From Actinomycetospora sp. NBRC 106378 (GTDB taxonomy: Bacteria; Actinomycetota; Actinomycetes; Mycobacteriales; Pseudonocardiaceae): 64,000 nt of DNA. Location of the stretch: contig NZ_BSTT01000005.1 in the NCBI RefSeq assembly GCF_030269685.1, positions 310,001 through 374,000 of the forward strand, given 5' to 3'. Shown here one piece after another: positions 1 through 7,807 of the stretch (positions are counted from its first letter, which is position 1; every line of letters begins with the position of its first letter). The translations under genes and the position numbers were made by a program. The notes below the pieces were generated by a model. It was not told where the DNA came from. It saw only the letters and a program-made list of their open reading frames with translations, and did no database searches.

Positions 1-6
1 CCGTGA

Positions 7-29
7 CTGTCGGACCCCCCTCCTACCGT
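7..29 (+). promoter_or_regulatory. Candidate RecA-independent DNA-damage promoter (PafBC type)
   Basis: CTGTCGGAC (7-15), an 8-nt spacer, then TACCGT (24-29). This has the architecture of the actinobacterial RecA-NDp promoter (TTGTCRGTG-N8-TAnnnT) that PafBC activates; the last two bases of the upstream element differ from that consensus. The predicted transcript start is near 36, 43 nt before the small Cys-rich gene at 79. The same motif and spacing recur at 62758 before dnaE1. Confidence 0.55.
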
Positions 30-78
30 CCGCCGCGACACCCCGGGAGATGCCGGGGCCGACTCGGCGGAGGCCGCG

Positions 79-363
79 ATGCTCATCGACTGCGACACCT
101 GCGTGGTCCGGCACCAGGCGTGCGACGACTGCGTCGTCGGGGTGCTGCTCGGGGTGCCCGACGTGCCCGCCCGCGACGACGCGCCCCGGGAGCCGGCCGC
201 GCCCGGGGCCCCGCTGCCGCTCGAGTTCGGTCCGGTCGAGCGCCGGGCCCTCGAGGTCCTGGCCGACCACGGGCTCATCCCGCGGCTGCGCCTCGTGCCC
301 GGCGCGGTCGAGCCGCCGGCCACGAGGCCGACCGCCCGCGCCCGCCGGCGCGACGCGGGATGA
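79..363 (+). CDS. Small Cys-rich conserved actinobacterial protein
   Basis: A 94-residue protein of unknown function. It opens MLIDCDTCVVR and carries four cysteines in the first 18 residues, arranged as two CxxC pairs (CDTC and CDDC), which suggests metal binding or a redox pair. The rest is acidic and ends in an Arg-rich tail (RARRR). Similar short proteins sit beside the NlpC/P60-PimB pair in related actinobacteria, from memory. The start is ATG after GGCGGAGG. A damage-type promoter motif lies 50 nt upstream. No enzyme domain is visible and no function is assigned. Confidence 0.7.
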   Translation: MLIDCDTCVVRHQACDDCVVGVLLGVPDVPARDDAPREPAAPGAPLPLEFGPVERRALEVLADHGLIPRLRLVPGAVEPPATRPTARARRRDAG

Positions 364-402
364 GCGTGCGGGCACCACGCTGCAGGGGCTCGACGCCGGT
401 CG

Positions 403-418
403 GTTACCGTCCCGTCAC
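403..418 (+). promoter_or_regulatory. GTTAC-N6-GTCAC direct repeat upstream of the hydrolase gene
   Basis: GTTAC (403-407) and GTCAC (414-418) repeat in the same direction with starts 11 nt apart, 75 nt before the NlpC/P60 start codon. OmpR-family regulators such as MtrA bind direct repeats of this spacing, and MtrA controls wall hydrolases in actinobacteria. The link to MtrA is inference. TACCGT (405-410), inside the site, could also be a -10 element. Confidence 0.3.
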
Positions 419-492
419 CTCTCGCGGACGAGCTCCCCGCTCCGACGTCCGGCGGGAGGCCGCCCTGGCCGAGAAAGGGACCTCCCCGCCCC

Positions 493-1542
493 GTGACCCC
501 GCGCCCCACCCGCCGGACCTGGACGCCGGTGCTCCTCGTGCTGCTGCTGGCCCTGGCCGTGCTGTTCGTGCCGGGACCGGCGGGCACCGCGCTGGCGGAC
601 CCGATCGTGCCGCCCGGGGCGAACGACGTGGTCCGCGCCCTCGCCGAGGCCAACGCCCGGGCGGAGGCCGCGAACGAGGCGGCCATGGGCGCCCGCGAGC
701 AGTTGCCGGTGCGCCGGGCCGAGGCCGACCGGACCCGGAGGGCCGCGGACGACGCCCGCGGCGCGGTCGCCACCGCGCGGCAGGCGCTGGACCGGGCGTA
801 CGTGGCGGTCGACCAGCTGACCCGTACCACCTACCAGGGCGGGGACCTCGACCAGCTCGGCGCGCTGCTCTCCAGCCCGACGCCGCAGGCCTACCTGGAC
901 AAGGTGGAGCTGCTCGACACGATCTCCTCGTCCAACCGGGCGGTGCTGCAGCGCTACCTCGACGCCTCGGGCGCGGCCGAGAGCGCCCAGCGCGACGCCG
1001 ACGCCCGCGCCACCGACGCGAGCCGGGCCGCGGACGACGCCGCGCGCACGCTGGAGGACGCGACCCGGACCAAGGCGGAGGCCGACCGCGATGTCGCCGC
1101 CGCGAACGCCGCCCTCGCGCGCCTGTCCCGCAGCGACCGGGCCCTGTTGCGGGGCGGCGGGATCACGAACTACCCGGTGAACATCGCCGGGGACTCGCTC
1201 GGCGTCGCCGCCCTGCGCGCGGCGCTGACCCGGCAGGGGGCGCCGTACGTCTGGGGAGCGACCGGACCGACCACCTTCGACTGCTCGGGGCTGGTCCAGT
1301 GGGCGTACCGGCAGATCGGGGTCGGGATGCCCCGGGTCGCCGCGGCCCAGCAGCAGGTCGGCCAGGCCGTCGACCCCTCACAGGTGCAGGTCGGGGACCT
1401 CATCTTCTTCGGCAACCCGGCCTATCACGTCGGCATCTACGTCGGCGACGGCCGGTTCCTCGAGGCTCCGCAGTCCGGCGACGTCGTCAAGGTGGCCCCG
1501 GTCCGGAGCTTCACGTCGATCCGCCGCATCTCGCCGCCGTGA
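493..1542 (+). CDS. ripC: Secreted NlpC/P60 peptidoglycan endopeptidase, RipC-like
   Basis: Probable D,L-endopeptidase that cleaves peptidoglycan stem peptides outside the membrane. Residues 1-35 form a signal peptide (basic start, Leu/Val-rich core, cut after TALA). Residues about 45-225 are Ala/Arg/Asp-rich and look like the long coiled coil that, in RipC, is controlled by FtsEX. The C-terminal NlpC/P60 domain (about 240-349) has the catalytic Cys near 264 in DCSGLVQWAY and the His near 312 in YHVGIYVGDG. The length of 349 is close to Rv2190c (385). The start is GTG, and its stop overlaps the pimB start (GTGA), so the two are probably co-transcribed, as in mycobacteria. Confidence 0.88.
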   Translation: MTPRPTRRTWTPVLLVLLLALAVLFVPGPAGTALADPIVPPGANDVVRALAEANARAEAANEAAMGAREQLPVRRAEADRTRRAADDARGAVATARQALDRAYVAVDQLTRTTYQGGDLDQLGALLSSPTPQAYLDKVELLDTISSSNRAVLQRYLDASGAAESAQRDADARATDASRAADDAARTLEDATRTKAEADRDVAAANAALARLSRSDRALLRGGGITNYPVNIAGDSLGVAALRAALTRQGAPYVWGATGPTTFDCSGLVQWAYRQIGVGMPRVAAAQQQVGQAVDPSQVQVGDLIFFGNPAYHVGIYVGDGRFLEAPQSGDVVKVAPVRSFTSIRRISPP

Positions 1543-2708
1543 CGGGGCCCGGCGCGGGCCGGATCCTGCTCGTCACCAACGACTTCCCGCCCCGCCCGGG
1601 TGGCATCCAGTCCTACCTGCACGAACTGGCCGTCCGGCTGCGCCCGGGCGCCCTGACGGTGCTCGCGTCGACGTGGCCGGACGCCGCCGACACCGACGGC
1701 CGCTGCGCCGCCTTCGACGCCGCGCAGCCCTTCGCCGTGCACCGGATGCCGACGACGATGATGCTGCCGACCCCGGACGCGGTGCGCCGGGCCGTCGAGC
1801 TCGTCCCCGGGCACGAGACGGTCTGGTTCGGCGCCGCCGCGCCGCTCGGACTGATGGCTCCGGCCCTGCGCCGCGCGGGCGTCCGGCGGGTCCTCGCCAG
1901 CACCCACGGCCACGAGGTCGGTTGGTCGATGCTGCCGGCCAGCCGGCAGTTGCTGCACCGGATCGGACGGGAGGCCGACGTCGTCACGACCGTCAGCCGC
2001 TACACCCGCGCCCGCATCGCCTCCGCGCTCGGCCCGGACGCCGCCCTGGAGCCGCTGCCGTCGGGGATCGACACCACACGGTTCCGCCCGGACACCGGTG
2101 CTCGCGCGGAGATTCGCCGGCGGTACGGGCTGGGGGAGCGGCCCGTCGTCGGGATCGTCTCCCGGCTGGTGCGGCGCAAGGGGCAGGACGTCCTGATCCG
2201 GGCCCTGCCCGCCATCCGACGCCGGGTGCCGGGCGCGGCACTGCTGATCGCCGGCGACGGGCCCGACCGCGACCGGCTGCGGCGCCTCGCCCACCGGTCG
2301 GGGGTCGAGGACGACGTCGTGTTCACCGGCCCGCTGGCCCACGACGAGATCCCGGCCCACCACGCGGCCCTCGACGTGTTCGCGCTGCCGTGCCGCACCC
2401 TCGGACGCGGGCTCGACGTGGAAGGCCTCGGGATCGTGCTGCTCGAGGCCTCCGCGAGCGGGGTGCCCGTGGTGGCCGGGCGTTCCGGCGGGGCGCCGGA
2501 GACGGTCCGCGGTGGCCCGCCGGGTACCAGGACGGGCCGGCTGACCGACGGTCGGGATCCGGGCGACGTCGCCGAGGTGGTGGCGGACCTGCTCGCCGAC
2601 CCCGACGCGGCGGCGAGCGCCGGTGCCGCAGGGCGTCGGTGGATGCAGGCGGAGTGGACGTGGTCGTCGCGCGCCCGCCGTCTGGAAGCGCTCGCCCGTC
2701 CGGAGTAG
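1539..2708 (+). CDS. pimB: GDP-mannose-dependent phosphatidylinositol monomannoside mannosyltransferase (GT4)
   Basis: A 389-residue GT-B glycosyltransferase that by homology adds the second mannose to phosphatidylinositol monomannoside on the inner membrane face, leading to PIM and lipomannan lipids. The N-terminal loop NDFPPRPGGIQSYLHEL is typical of this family. The C-terminal half carries the donor-binding region ending in EGLGIVLLEASASG, with the E-x7-E pair of GT4 enzymes. The GTG start overlaps the upstream hydrolase stop by 4 nt. A much longer open frame runs upstream to base 3, but its composition is that of a shadow of ripC, so this start is preferred. Position matches Rv2188c. Confidence 0.9.
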   Translation: MTGPGAGRILLVTNDFPPRPGGIQSYLHELAVRLRPGALTVLASTWPDAADTDGRCAAFDAAQPFAVHRMPTTMMLPTPDAVRRAVELVPGHETVWFGAAAPLGLMAPALRRAGVRRVLASTHGHEVGWSMLPASRQLLHRIGREADVVTTVSRYTRARIASALGPDAALEPLPSGIDTTRFRPDTGARAEIRRRYGLGERPVVGIVSRLVRRKGQDVLIRALPAIRRRVPGAALLIAGDGPDRDRLRRLAHRSGVEDDVVFTGPLAHDEIPAHHAALDVFALPCRTLGRGLDVEGLGIVLLEASASGVPVVAGRSGGAPETVRGGPPGTRTGRLTDGRDPGDVAEVVADLLADPDAAASAGAAGRRWMQAEWTWSSRARRLEALARPE

Positions 2709-2720
2709 GCCCGCGACGAA

Positions 2721-2765
2721 CGAACGGCACTCTCGCGCACATAGATGCTGCGAGAGTGCCGTTCG
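2721..2765. repeat. 45-bp dispersed palindromic repeat, copy A (bidirectional terminator?)
   Basis: Perfect 16-bp arms CGAACGGCACTCTCGC (2721-2736) and its complement (2750-2765) flank a 13-nt asymmetric core, GCACATAGATGCT. It fills most of the 74-nt gap between the convergent pimB and fadD15 stops, so the RNA hairpin could terminate both transcripts. Copies B (17151) and C (46562) share the arms and carry the core in the opposite orientation. Confidence 0.85.
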
Positions 2766-2782
2766 CTCGGAAGGGATCAGAG

Positions 2783-4585
2783 CTACTTCTGCGCGTAGAC
2801 CGCCTCGATCTCGTCGGCCCGCTGGTCGGCGATGACGTTGCGCTTGAGCTTCATCGTCGGGGTCAGCTCGCCGGAGTCCTCGGTGAAGTCCGAGGTCAGG
2901 ATGCGGAACTGGCGCACCGACTCGGCCTTGGACACGGCGTCGTTGCCGTCGTCGATCGCGGACTGGATCTCGGCACGGAGGTCGGAGTCCTCGACGAGGT
3001 CCTCCGCGGTGCTGCCGGACTTCCCGTGCTCCGAGGCCCAGTCGGGCAGGGCCTCCTCGTCGAGAGTGATCAGCGCCGCCACGTAGGGCCGGTTGTCGCC
3101 GACCACGAGGGCCTGGCTGACCAGGCGGTGGGCGCGGATGCGGTCCTCGATCACGGCGGGGGCGACGTTCTTGCCGCCGGCCGTGACGATCAGCTCCTTC
3201 TTGCGCCCGGTGATGGACAGGAACCCGTCGTCGAGCACGCCGATGTCACCGGTGTGGAACCAGCCGTCCTCGAGCGCGCCGGAGGTGGCCTCGTCGTTGT
3301 TCCAGTAGCCGCGGAACACGACGTCACCCTTGGCGAGCACCTCGCCGTCGTCGGCGATCGCGACGGTGATCCCGGGCAGCGGGCGGCCGACGGTGCCGAC
3401 GCGGATGTCGCCCTCGGCGTTGGCGGTGATCGCCGCGCTGGTCTCGGTGAGGCCGTAGCCCTCGTGGATCGGCACGCCGATGCCGCGGAAGAAGTGGCCG
3501 ATGCGCGCGCCGAGGGCGGAGCCGCCGGACACCGCGCCGCGGCACTGGCCGCCGAGGGCCGCCCGCAGCTTGGAGTACACGAGGGCGTCGAACAGGGCGT
3601 GCTTGCCCCGCAGCACGAGGCCGGGGCCGCCGGTGTCCAGCGACTTCGAGTAGTCGACGGCGGTGGCCTCGGCGAGGTCGAAGATGCGGCCCTTCCCGCC
3701 CTGGTAGGCCTTCTGCTTCGCCGAGTTGTAGACCTTCTCGAAGACGCGCGGCACCGAGAGCAGGAAGTCCGGCTTGAACCGGGGGAGCTCCGCGGAGAGC
3801 TTCGAGGTGTCCGCGAAGTGCCCGATCACGTAGCGCTGCTCCTGCGCGGCGAGCTGCACGACGCGGGCGAAGATGTGCGCGAGCGGCAGGAACAGCAGTG
3901 TCGAGTTGCCGGCCTCCATCATCGATCCGAAGGTGTCGCCGGCCGCGCGGACCTCGAAGAGCAGGTTGCGGTGGGTGATCTCGCAGCCCTTCGGGCGGCC
4001 CGTGGTGCCCGAGGTGTAGATCAGCGTCGCGAGGTCGTCGGCGCGGACGCCGGTGCGGCGGGCCTCGACGTCGGCGTCGGGGACGTCGCGGCCGGCCTCC
4101 TTCAGGGCGTCGACGGCGGGGGTGGAGCCGTCGATCTGCCAGACGTGGGCGAGCTCGGGCAGGTTCTCCCGGACCTTGTCCAGGGTCGCCCGGTGCTCGT
4201 CGGTCTCGATGATCACGCCGCGGGCGCCGGAGTCCGACAGGCACCACTCGTACTGCGAGGACGAGGAGGTCTCGTAGATCGGGAGGCCCGCGCAACCCGC
4301 CGTCCAGAGTGCGTAGTCGAGCAGGGTCCACTCGTAGCGGGTCCGCGCCACGATCCCGACGCGGTCGCCCGGCTCCAGACCCGCCGCCACGAACCCCTTC
4401 GCCACCGCGACCACCTCGTCGCGGAAGGCGCCGAAGGTGGTGGGCTGCCACGAGTCGTCGACCAGTCGGAGGTAGGCGGTGTCCTCCGGGTGCTCGTCGG
4501 CGTTCGCCCAGACCGCATCGGTGAGTCGGTCGTCGTCGGCGACCTTGGCCGACGCCGGCACGCTGTACTCCTGCACCCCGCACAC
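2783..4585 (-). CDS. fadD15: Long-chain fatty-acid-CoA ligase, FadD15-like
   Basis: A 600-residue adenylate-forming enzyme that activates long-chain fatty acids to acyl-CoA with ATP. Visible motifs: P-loop YTSGTTGRPKG near residue 190, the EGYGLTETS motif near 370, GWFHTGDIG near 440, and the lysine-bearing GRKKELIVTAGGKNVAP near 460. It aligns along its length with FadD15/Rv2187, including the C-terminal GELTPTMKLKRN. The annotated start is GTG (4585) after GAGGTGGAAGG; a second GTG nine bases in (VQEYSVP) is an equally good start by homology. It is convergent with pimB, with a palindromic repeat between. Confidence 0.9.
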   Translation of the reverse strand: MCGVQEYSVPASAKVADDDRLTDAVWANADEHPEDTAYLRLVDDSWQPTTFGAFRDEVVAVAKGFVAAGLEPGDRVGIVARTRYEWTLLDYALWTAGCAGLPIYETSSSSQYEWCLSDSGARGVIIETDEHRATLDKVRENLPELAHVWQIDGSTPAVDALKEAGRDVPDADVEARRTGVRADDLATLIYTSGTTGRPKGCEITHRNLLFEVRAAGDTFGSMMEAGNSTLLFLPLAHIFARVVQLAAQEQRYVIGHFADTSKLSAELPRFKPDFLLSVPRVFEKVYNSAKQKAYQGGKGRIFDLAEATAVDYSKSLDTGGPGLVLRGKHALFDALVYSKLRAALGGQCRGAVSGGSALGARIGHFFRGIGVPIHEGYGLTETSAAITANAEGDIRVGTVGRPLPGITVAIADDGEVLAKGDVVFRGYWNNDEATSGALEDGWFHTGDIGVLDDGFLSITGRKKELIVTAGGKNVAPAVIEDRIRAHRLVSQALVVGDNRPYVAALITLDEEALPDWASEHGKSGSTAEDLVEDSDLRAEIQSAIDDGNDAVSKAESVRQFRILTSDFTEDSGELTPTMKLKRNVIADQRADEIEAVYAQK

Positions 4586-4630
4586 ACCCTTCCACCTCGA
4601 CCGGGATCTCCTGCGACACCGGCTGGGCGA

Positions 4631-4659
4631 AGCCTAGGGGCCCCGGGGCCCGCCGTCAC
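4631..4659 (-). promoter_or_regulatory. Likely promoter of fadD15
   Basis: Reading the minus strand, GTGACG (4659-4654) is followed after 17 nt by TAGGCT (4636-4631), a reasonable actinobacterial sigma-70-type pair. The spacer is a GC palindrome (GGGCCCCGGGGCCCC). The transcript would begin near 4625, about 40 nt before the start codon. Confidence 0.5.
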
Positions 4660-4753
4660 TACCCGACGGTATCCCGGACGAAACGGGCCAATCGGGCATC
4701 ACGTCGGTCGGATCGGCGCTGCGACCGGCAGGGACGTCGGGCACGCTGTCGCG

Positions 4754-5221
4754 GTGGCCGCGCTGGACGTGATCGACGAGACGTTCGTGCTGGCCGAGCC
4801 CGCCGTGGTGGCCGCCGCGTTCGCCGACCCCGCCGACTGGCCCCGGCTGTGGCCCGACCTCGAACTGCACGTCTTCGCCGACCGCGGCGCCGCCGGCCTG
4901 CGCTGGTCGGTCACCGGTCACTGGGTCGGCAGCGCGGAGGTGTGGTGCGAGGCGGTCGGTGACGGGACGGTCGTCCACTGGTTCCTCCGCCTGGACCCGG
5001 CACCGGGGCCCGACGGCGGGTCCGCGCGGCGGCTGCTGCGCGGGCGGAGCGGCCCGGCGCGCGAGGCCCTGCGTCGGCAGCGGGCGGCCAAGGCCGTGGC
5101 GTTCGACCTCAAGGCGCGGCTCGAGGCGGACCCCGACGCGTCCGCCGGCTGGTCCCGTCGTCCGGGCGAGCCGACCCCGCCCCGGCCCGAACCCCCCGTC
5201 GCTCCGCTCGCCCCCACATGA
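4754..5221 (+). CDS. SRPBCC (START-like) family protein
   Basis: A 155-residue protein with the opening pattern of SRPBCC/polyketide-cyclase folds: a short strand (VIDETFVLAEPAVVAAAFADPADWPRLWPDL) and a later amphipathic helix (REALRRQRAAKAVAFDLKARLEAD). Such folds bind hydrophobic ligands in a cavity; the ligand is unknown. The tail is Pro-rich (PTPPRPEPPVAPLAP). The GTG start is chosen because homology begins there; the open frame extends far upstream only as a shadow. The stop overlaps the next gene's ATG (ATGA), so the two are co-transcribed. Confidence 0.7.
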   Translation: MAALDVIDETFVLAEPAVVAAAFADPADWPRLWPDLELHVFADRGAAGLRWSVTGHWVGSAEVWCEAVGDGTVVHWFLRLDPAPGPDGGSARRLLRGRSGPAREALRRQRAAKAVAFDLKARLEADPDASAGWSRRPGEPTPPRPEPPVAPLAPT

Positions 5222-6018
5222 GGGTGCACGTCGTCTCCGACGTCCACGGCAACAGCGCGGACCTGGCCCGCGCGGCCCGGGGCGCCGAGGCCCTGGTCGT
5301 CCTGGGCGACCTCATCGACTTCGTCGACTACGACGAGCCCACCAACGGCATCCTCGCCGACATCCTCGGCCCGGAGGCCACCGTCGAGTTCGCCCGGCTG
5401 CGCTCGCAGGGCGGTCCGGGCGCGCTGCGGGAGTTCACGGCGCGGCTCTGGGCCGACGTCGAGGACCCGCGCGCCACGGTGGACGCGGCCGTGCACCGCC
5501 AGTACGGGCGCATGTTCGCCGCCCTGGGCGCGGTCGAGGTGCCGGTGTGGCTCATGCCGGGCAACGTGGACGTCCCCGCGATGTGGCCGGAGTTCCTCGC
5601 CCGGTACCCGAACATCCGGGCGGTCGACGACGAGGTGGTCGAGATCGGCGACACCCGCGTCGGGTTCGTCGGGGGCGTGCCGCTGCCGGCCGGGGTGGAG
5701 CCGCGGGCGGGGGCGTTCCGGTCCTACATGCGGGGTGCGGCGGACTTCGCCGCGGCGGTCGAGGTCCTCGACGAGGTGGACGTGCTCTGCAGCCACGCCC
5801 CGCCCGCGATCGCCGAGCTCGCCTACGACGTGGTCGCCCGTACCCACGAGCTGACCTCACCGGCGCTGCTCGAACGGATCCGCGCCACCCGGCCCCGGCT
5901 CGCCCTCTACGGGCACGTGCACGCGCCGCTCACGCCGCGCACCCGGATCGGGCCCACCGAGTGCCTGAACGTCGGCCACTTCCGGCGACGCGGCACCCCG
6001 GCGGTCGCCCGATGGTGA
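5218..6018 (+). CDS. Calcineurin-like metallophosphoesterase
   Basis: A 266-residue enzyme with metallophosphatase motifs in order: SDVHGN near residue 7 (Asp and His ligands), GDLIDF near 33, GNVD near 118 (the Asn-containing motif, with V in place of the usual H), CSHAPP near 190, and GHVHAP near 237. The family hydrolyses phosphomonoesters or phosphodiesters using two metal ions; the substrate here cannot be read from the sequence. No signal peptide is visible, so it should be cytosolic. It starts at the ATGA overlap with the SRPBCC gene. Confidence 0.8.
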   Translation: MRVHVVSDVHGNSADLARAARGAEALVVLGDLIDFVDYDEPTNGILADILGPEATVEFARLRSQGGPGALREFTARLWADVEDPRATVDAAVHRQYGRMFAALGAVEVPVWLMPGNVDVPAMWPEFLARYPNIRAVDDEVVEIGDTRVGFVGGVPLPAGVEPRAGAFRSYMRGAADFAAAVEVLDEVDVLCSHAPPAIAELAYDVVARTHELTSPALLERIRATRPRLALYGHVHAPLTPRTRIGPTECLNVGHFRRRGTPAVARW

Positions 6019-6101
6019 CCGACGTGACATCACGGCCGCCTCACACGTGCCCCGGGCGTGTCGAGGGTGACGGCGGGGCGAGCCGGGCGAGCGGGCGACG
6101 G

Positions 6102-6107
6102 TAACCT
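6102..6107 (+). promoter_or_regulatory. -10 element of a probably leaderless transcript
   Basis: TAACCT lies 8 nt before the ATG at 6116, the distance at which transcription would begin at or next to the start codon. No Shine-Dalgarno sequence precedes that ATG, which supports a leaderless mRNA. Confidence 0.45.
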
Positions 6108-6115
6108 TCGGCGCC

Positions 6116-6544
6116 ATGGCGGACGAGTCCACGCAGTCCATCTCCATCACGGCCGCACCCTCGGCCGTCCTGGACGTGATCGCCGACTTCCCCGCGTACC
6201 CCGAGTGGGCGGACTCGATCACCTCCGCGAAGGTCCTCACGCACGACGACGAGGGCCGCCCCGAGCAGGTCCGGTTCACGCTGGACGCCGGTCCCCTCAA
6301 GGACACCTACGTGCTCGCGTACGACTGGGTCGACGACGGCGTCACCTGGGACCTCGTGTCCGGGCAGATGCAGCGCGGCCAGCGCGGGCGCTACCGGCTC
6401 GCCGGCTCCGAGAAGGAGACCACCGTGACCTACACGCTGTCGGTGGACCTCGCGGTCCCCATGCCCGGCCTCATCAAGCGGCGGGCCGAGAAGAGGATCA
6501 TGGACACGGCGCTGACCGGTCTCAAGCGGCGCGTGGAGGGCTAG
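6116..6544 (+). CDS. SRPBCC family protein, Rv2185c-like
   Basis: A 142-residue single-domain START-like protein: ISITAAPSAVLDVIADFPAYPEWADSITSAKVL, then alternating strands and a long C-terminal helix ending RAEKRIMDTALTGLKRRVEG. The size and order beside an ArsA ATPase match Rv2185c (TB16.3). The family binds small hydrophobic or lipid ligands and no catalytic residues can be assigned. Its TAG stop shares one base with the GTG start of the ATPase at 6544, which implies tight translational coupling. Confidence 0.8.
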   Translation: MADESTQSISITAAPSAVLDVIADFPAYPEWADSITSAKVLTHDDEGRPEQVRFTLDAGPLKDTYVLAYDWVDDGVTWDLVSGQMQRGQRGRYRLAGSEKETTVTYTLSVDLAVPMPGLIKRRAEKRIMDTALTGLKRRVEG

Positions 6545-7782
6545 TGCGGGTCCTGCTCTTCACCGGCAAGGGCGGGGTCGGCAAGACGACGACCGCGGCG
6601 GCCACGGCGGTGGCGCTCGCACGGTCGGGCCGCAAGGTCCTGGTGCTCTCGACCGACCCGGCCCACTCGCTCGGCGACGCGTTCGACGTGCCGCTCGGCG
6701 GTGAGCCGACCGAGATCGACGGCACGGCGCTGCCCGGCCTGTTCGCCGCCCACGTCGACACCCGCGCGCTGGTCGACGAGGCCTGGGAGCCGTTGCGTGC
6801 CCAGCTGCGCACGCTGCTGGCGGGCGCCGGGGTCGACGACATCATGGCCGACGAACTCACCGTGCTCCCCGGCGTCGAGGACCTCCTCGCCCTCGAGCAG
6901 GTCCGGCGGGCCACCGAGGACGGCCCGTGGGAGGTCGTGGTCGTCGACTGCGGCCCGACGGCGGAGACCCTGCGGCTGCTGAGCCTGCCCGAGGCGCTCG
7001 GCGGCTACCTGGAACGGCTCTTCCCCGCCCACCGGCGTGCCGTGCGCGGGGTCCTCGCGGGCCTGGCCGGCAGCGGGGCCACCGTCGCGAAGTGGGACGC
7101 GGCCGCCGCGTCGCTCTCCCGGCTCGCCGAACAGCTCTCCGGGCTGCGCGCGATGCTCGCCGACCGGTCGACCACCACGATCCGGCTCGTGCTCACCCCG
7201 GAGCGGGTGGTCGCGGCGGAGACCCGGCGGACGGTCACGGCGCTCGCCCTGCACGAGCTGCACGTCGACGGCCTCATCGCCAACCGGCTGGTGCCCGACG
7301 CCGGGACGGGGCGCAGTGCCGCGGTCGCGTGGCTGCGGGTCCGTCGCCGGGAGCAGGAGGACGTCCTCGCCGACCTCGCCGAGCTGACGGCGGGCACGGG
7401 CGTCGGGGTGCGGACGGTGGCCCACCGGGCCGGTGAGCCCGTGGGGGTCGCCGAGCTCGCCGAACTCGCCGACGACCTCTACGGCGACGACGACCCGCTC
7501 GAGGGCGCCGCCGTCCGGCCGTTGATGGAACTGCGGCGCACCGCCGGGGAGGGGACCTCGGTGGACAGTGAGTACGCCCTGGACCTGCAGGTCCCGGGCA
7601 TCGGCGACGGCGAGGTCGACCTCGCCCGGATCGGGGACGACCTCGCGGTGACCGTCGGGGGCCGCCGCCGCACCGTGGCGCTGCCGCCGGTGCTGCGCCG
7701 TTGCGAGGTCACGGGCGCGGAGCTCGACGACGACGTGCTCTCGGTCGCCTTCCGTCCGGACCCCGCGGTCTGGATGCGATGA
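6544..7782 (+). CDS. ArsA/GET3-family ATPase
   Basis: A 412-residue P-loop ATPase. The deviant Walker A GKGGVGKTT is at residues 7-15, and LSTDPAHSLGDAF follows, the switch I pattern of ArsA/GET3. DCGPTAETLRLLSLPE near 138 is the matching Walker B/A-loop region. Actinobacterial members are paired and not known to pump arsenite; GET3-like handling of hydrophobic clients is possible but unproved. The C-terminal part (about 330-412) resembles the small beta domain (VGGRRRTVALPPVLRRCEV) seen in bacterial ArsA proteins. It starts at GTG, one base inside the previous stop, and corresponds to Rv2184c. Confidence 0.82.
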   Translation: MRVLLFTGKGGVGKTTTAAATAVALARSGRKVLVLSTDPAHSLGDAFDVPLGGEPTEIDGTALPGLFAAHVDTRALVDEAWEPLRAQLRTLLAGAGVDDIMADELTVLPGVEDLLALEQVRRATEDGPWEVVVVDCGPTAETLRLLSLPEALGGYLERLFPAHRRAVRGVLAGLAGSGATVAKWDAAAASLSRLAEQLSGLRAMLADRSTTTIRLVLTPERVVAAETRRTVTALALHELHVDGLIANRLVPDAGTGRSAAVAWLRVRRREQEDVLADLAELTAGTGVGVRTVAHRAGEPVGVAELAELADDLYGDDDPLEGAAVRPLMELRRTAGEGTSVDSEYALDLQVPGIGDGEVDLARIGDDLAVTVGGRRRTVALPPVLRRCEVTGAELDDDVLSVAFRPDPAVWMR

Positions 7783-7807
7783 GCGCCCGGGGGAGCGGGG
7801 GGAAGCC

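Noticed and set aside
364-492. c-di-AMP (ydaO) riboswitch upstream of the NlpC/P60 gene
   Set aside because: Such elements precede some actinobacterial hydrolases, but the conserved pattern was not found here.
3-1538. Long open frame upstream of pimB in the same frame (part of a 901-codon frame)
   Set aside because: Arg/Pro/Gly composition of a shadow frame; the ripC gene and the small Cys-rich gene explain this stretch, and PimB homology starts at 1539.
1673-4753. 1182-codon plus-strand frame across pimB and fadD15
   Set aside because: Shadow of pimB and antisense of fadD15; only its last 155 codons (from 4754) have family features.
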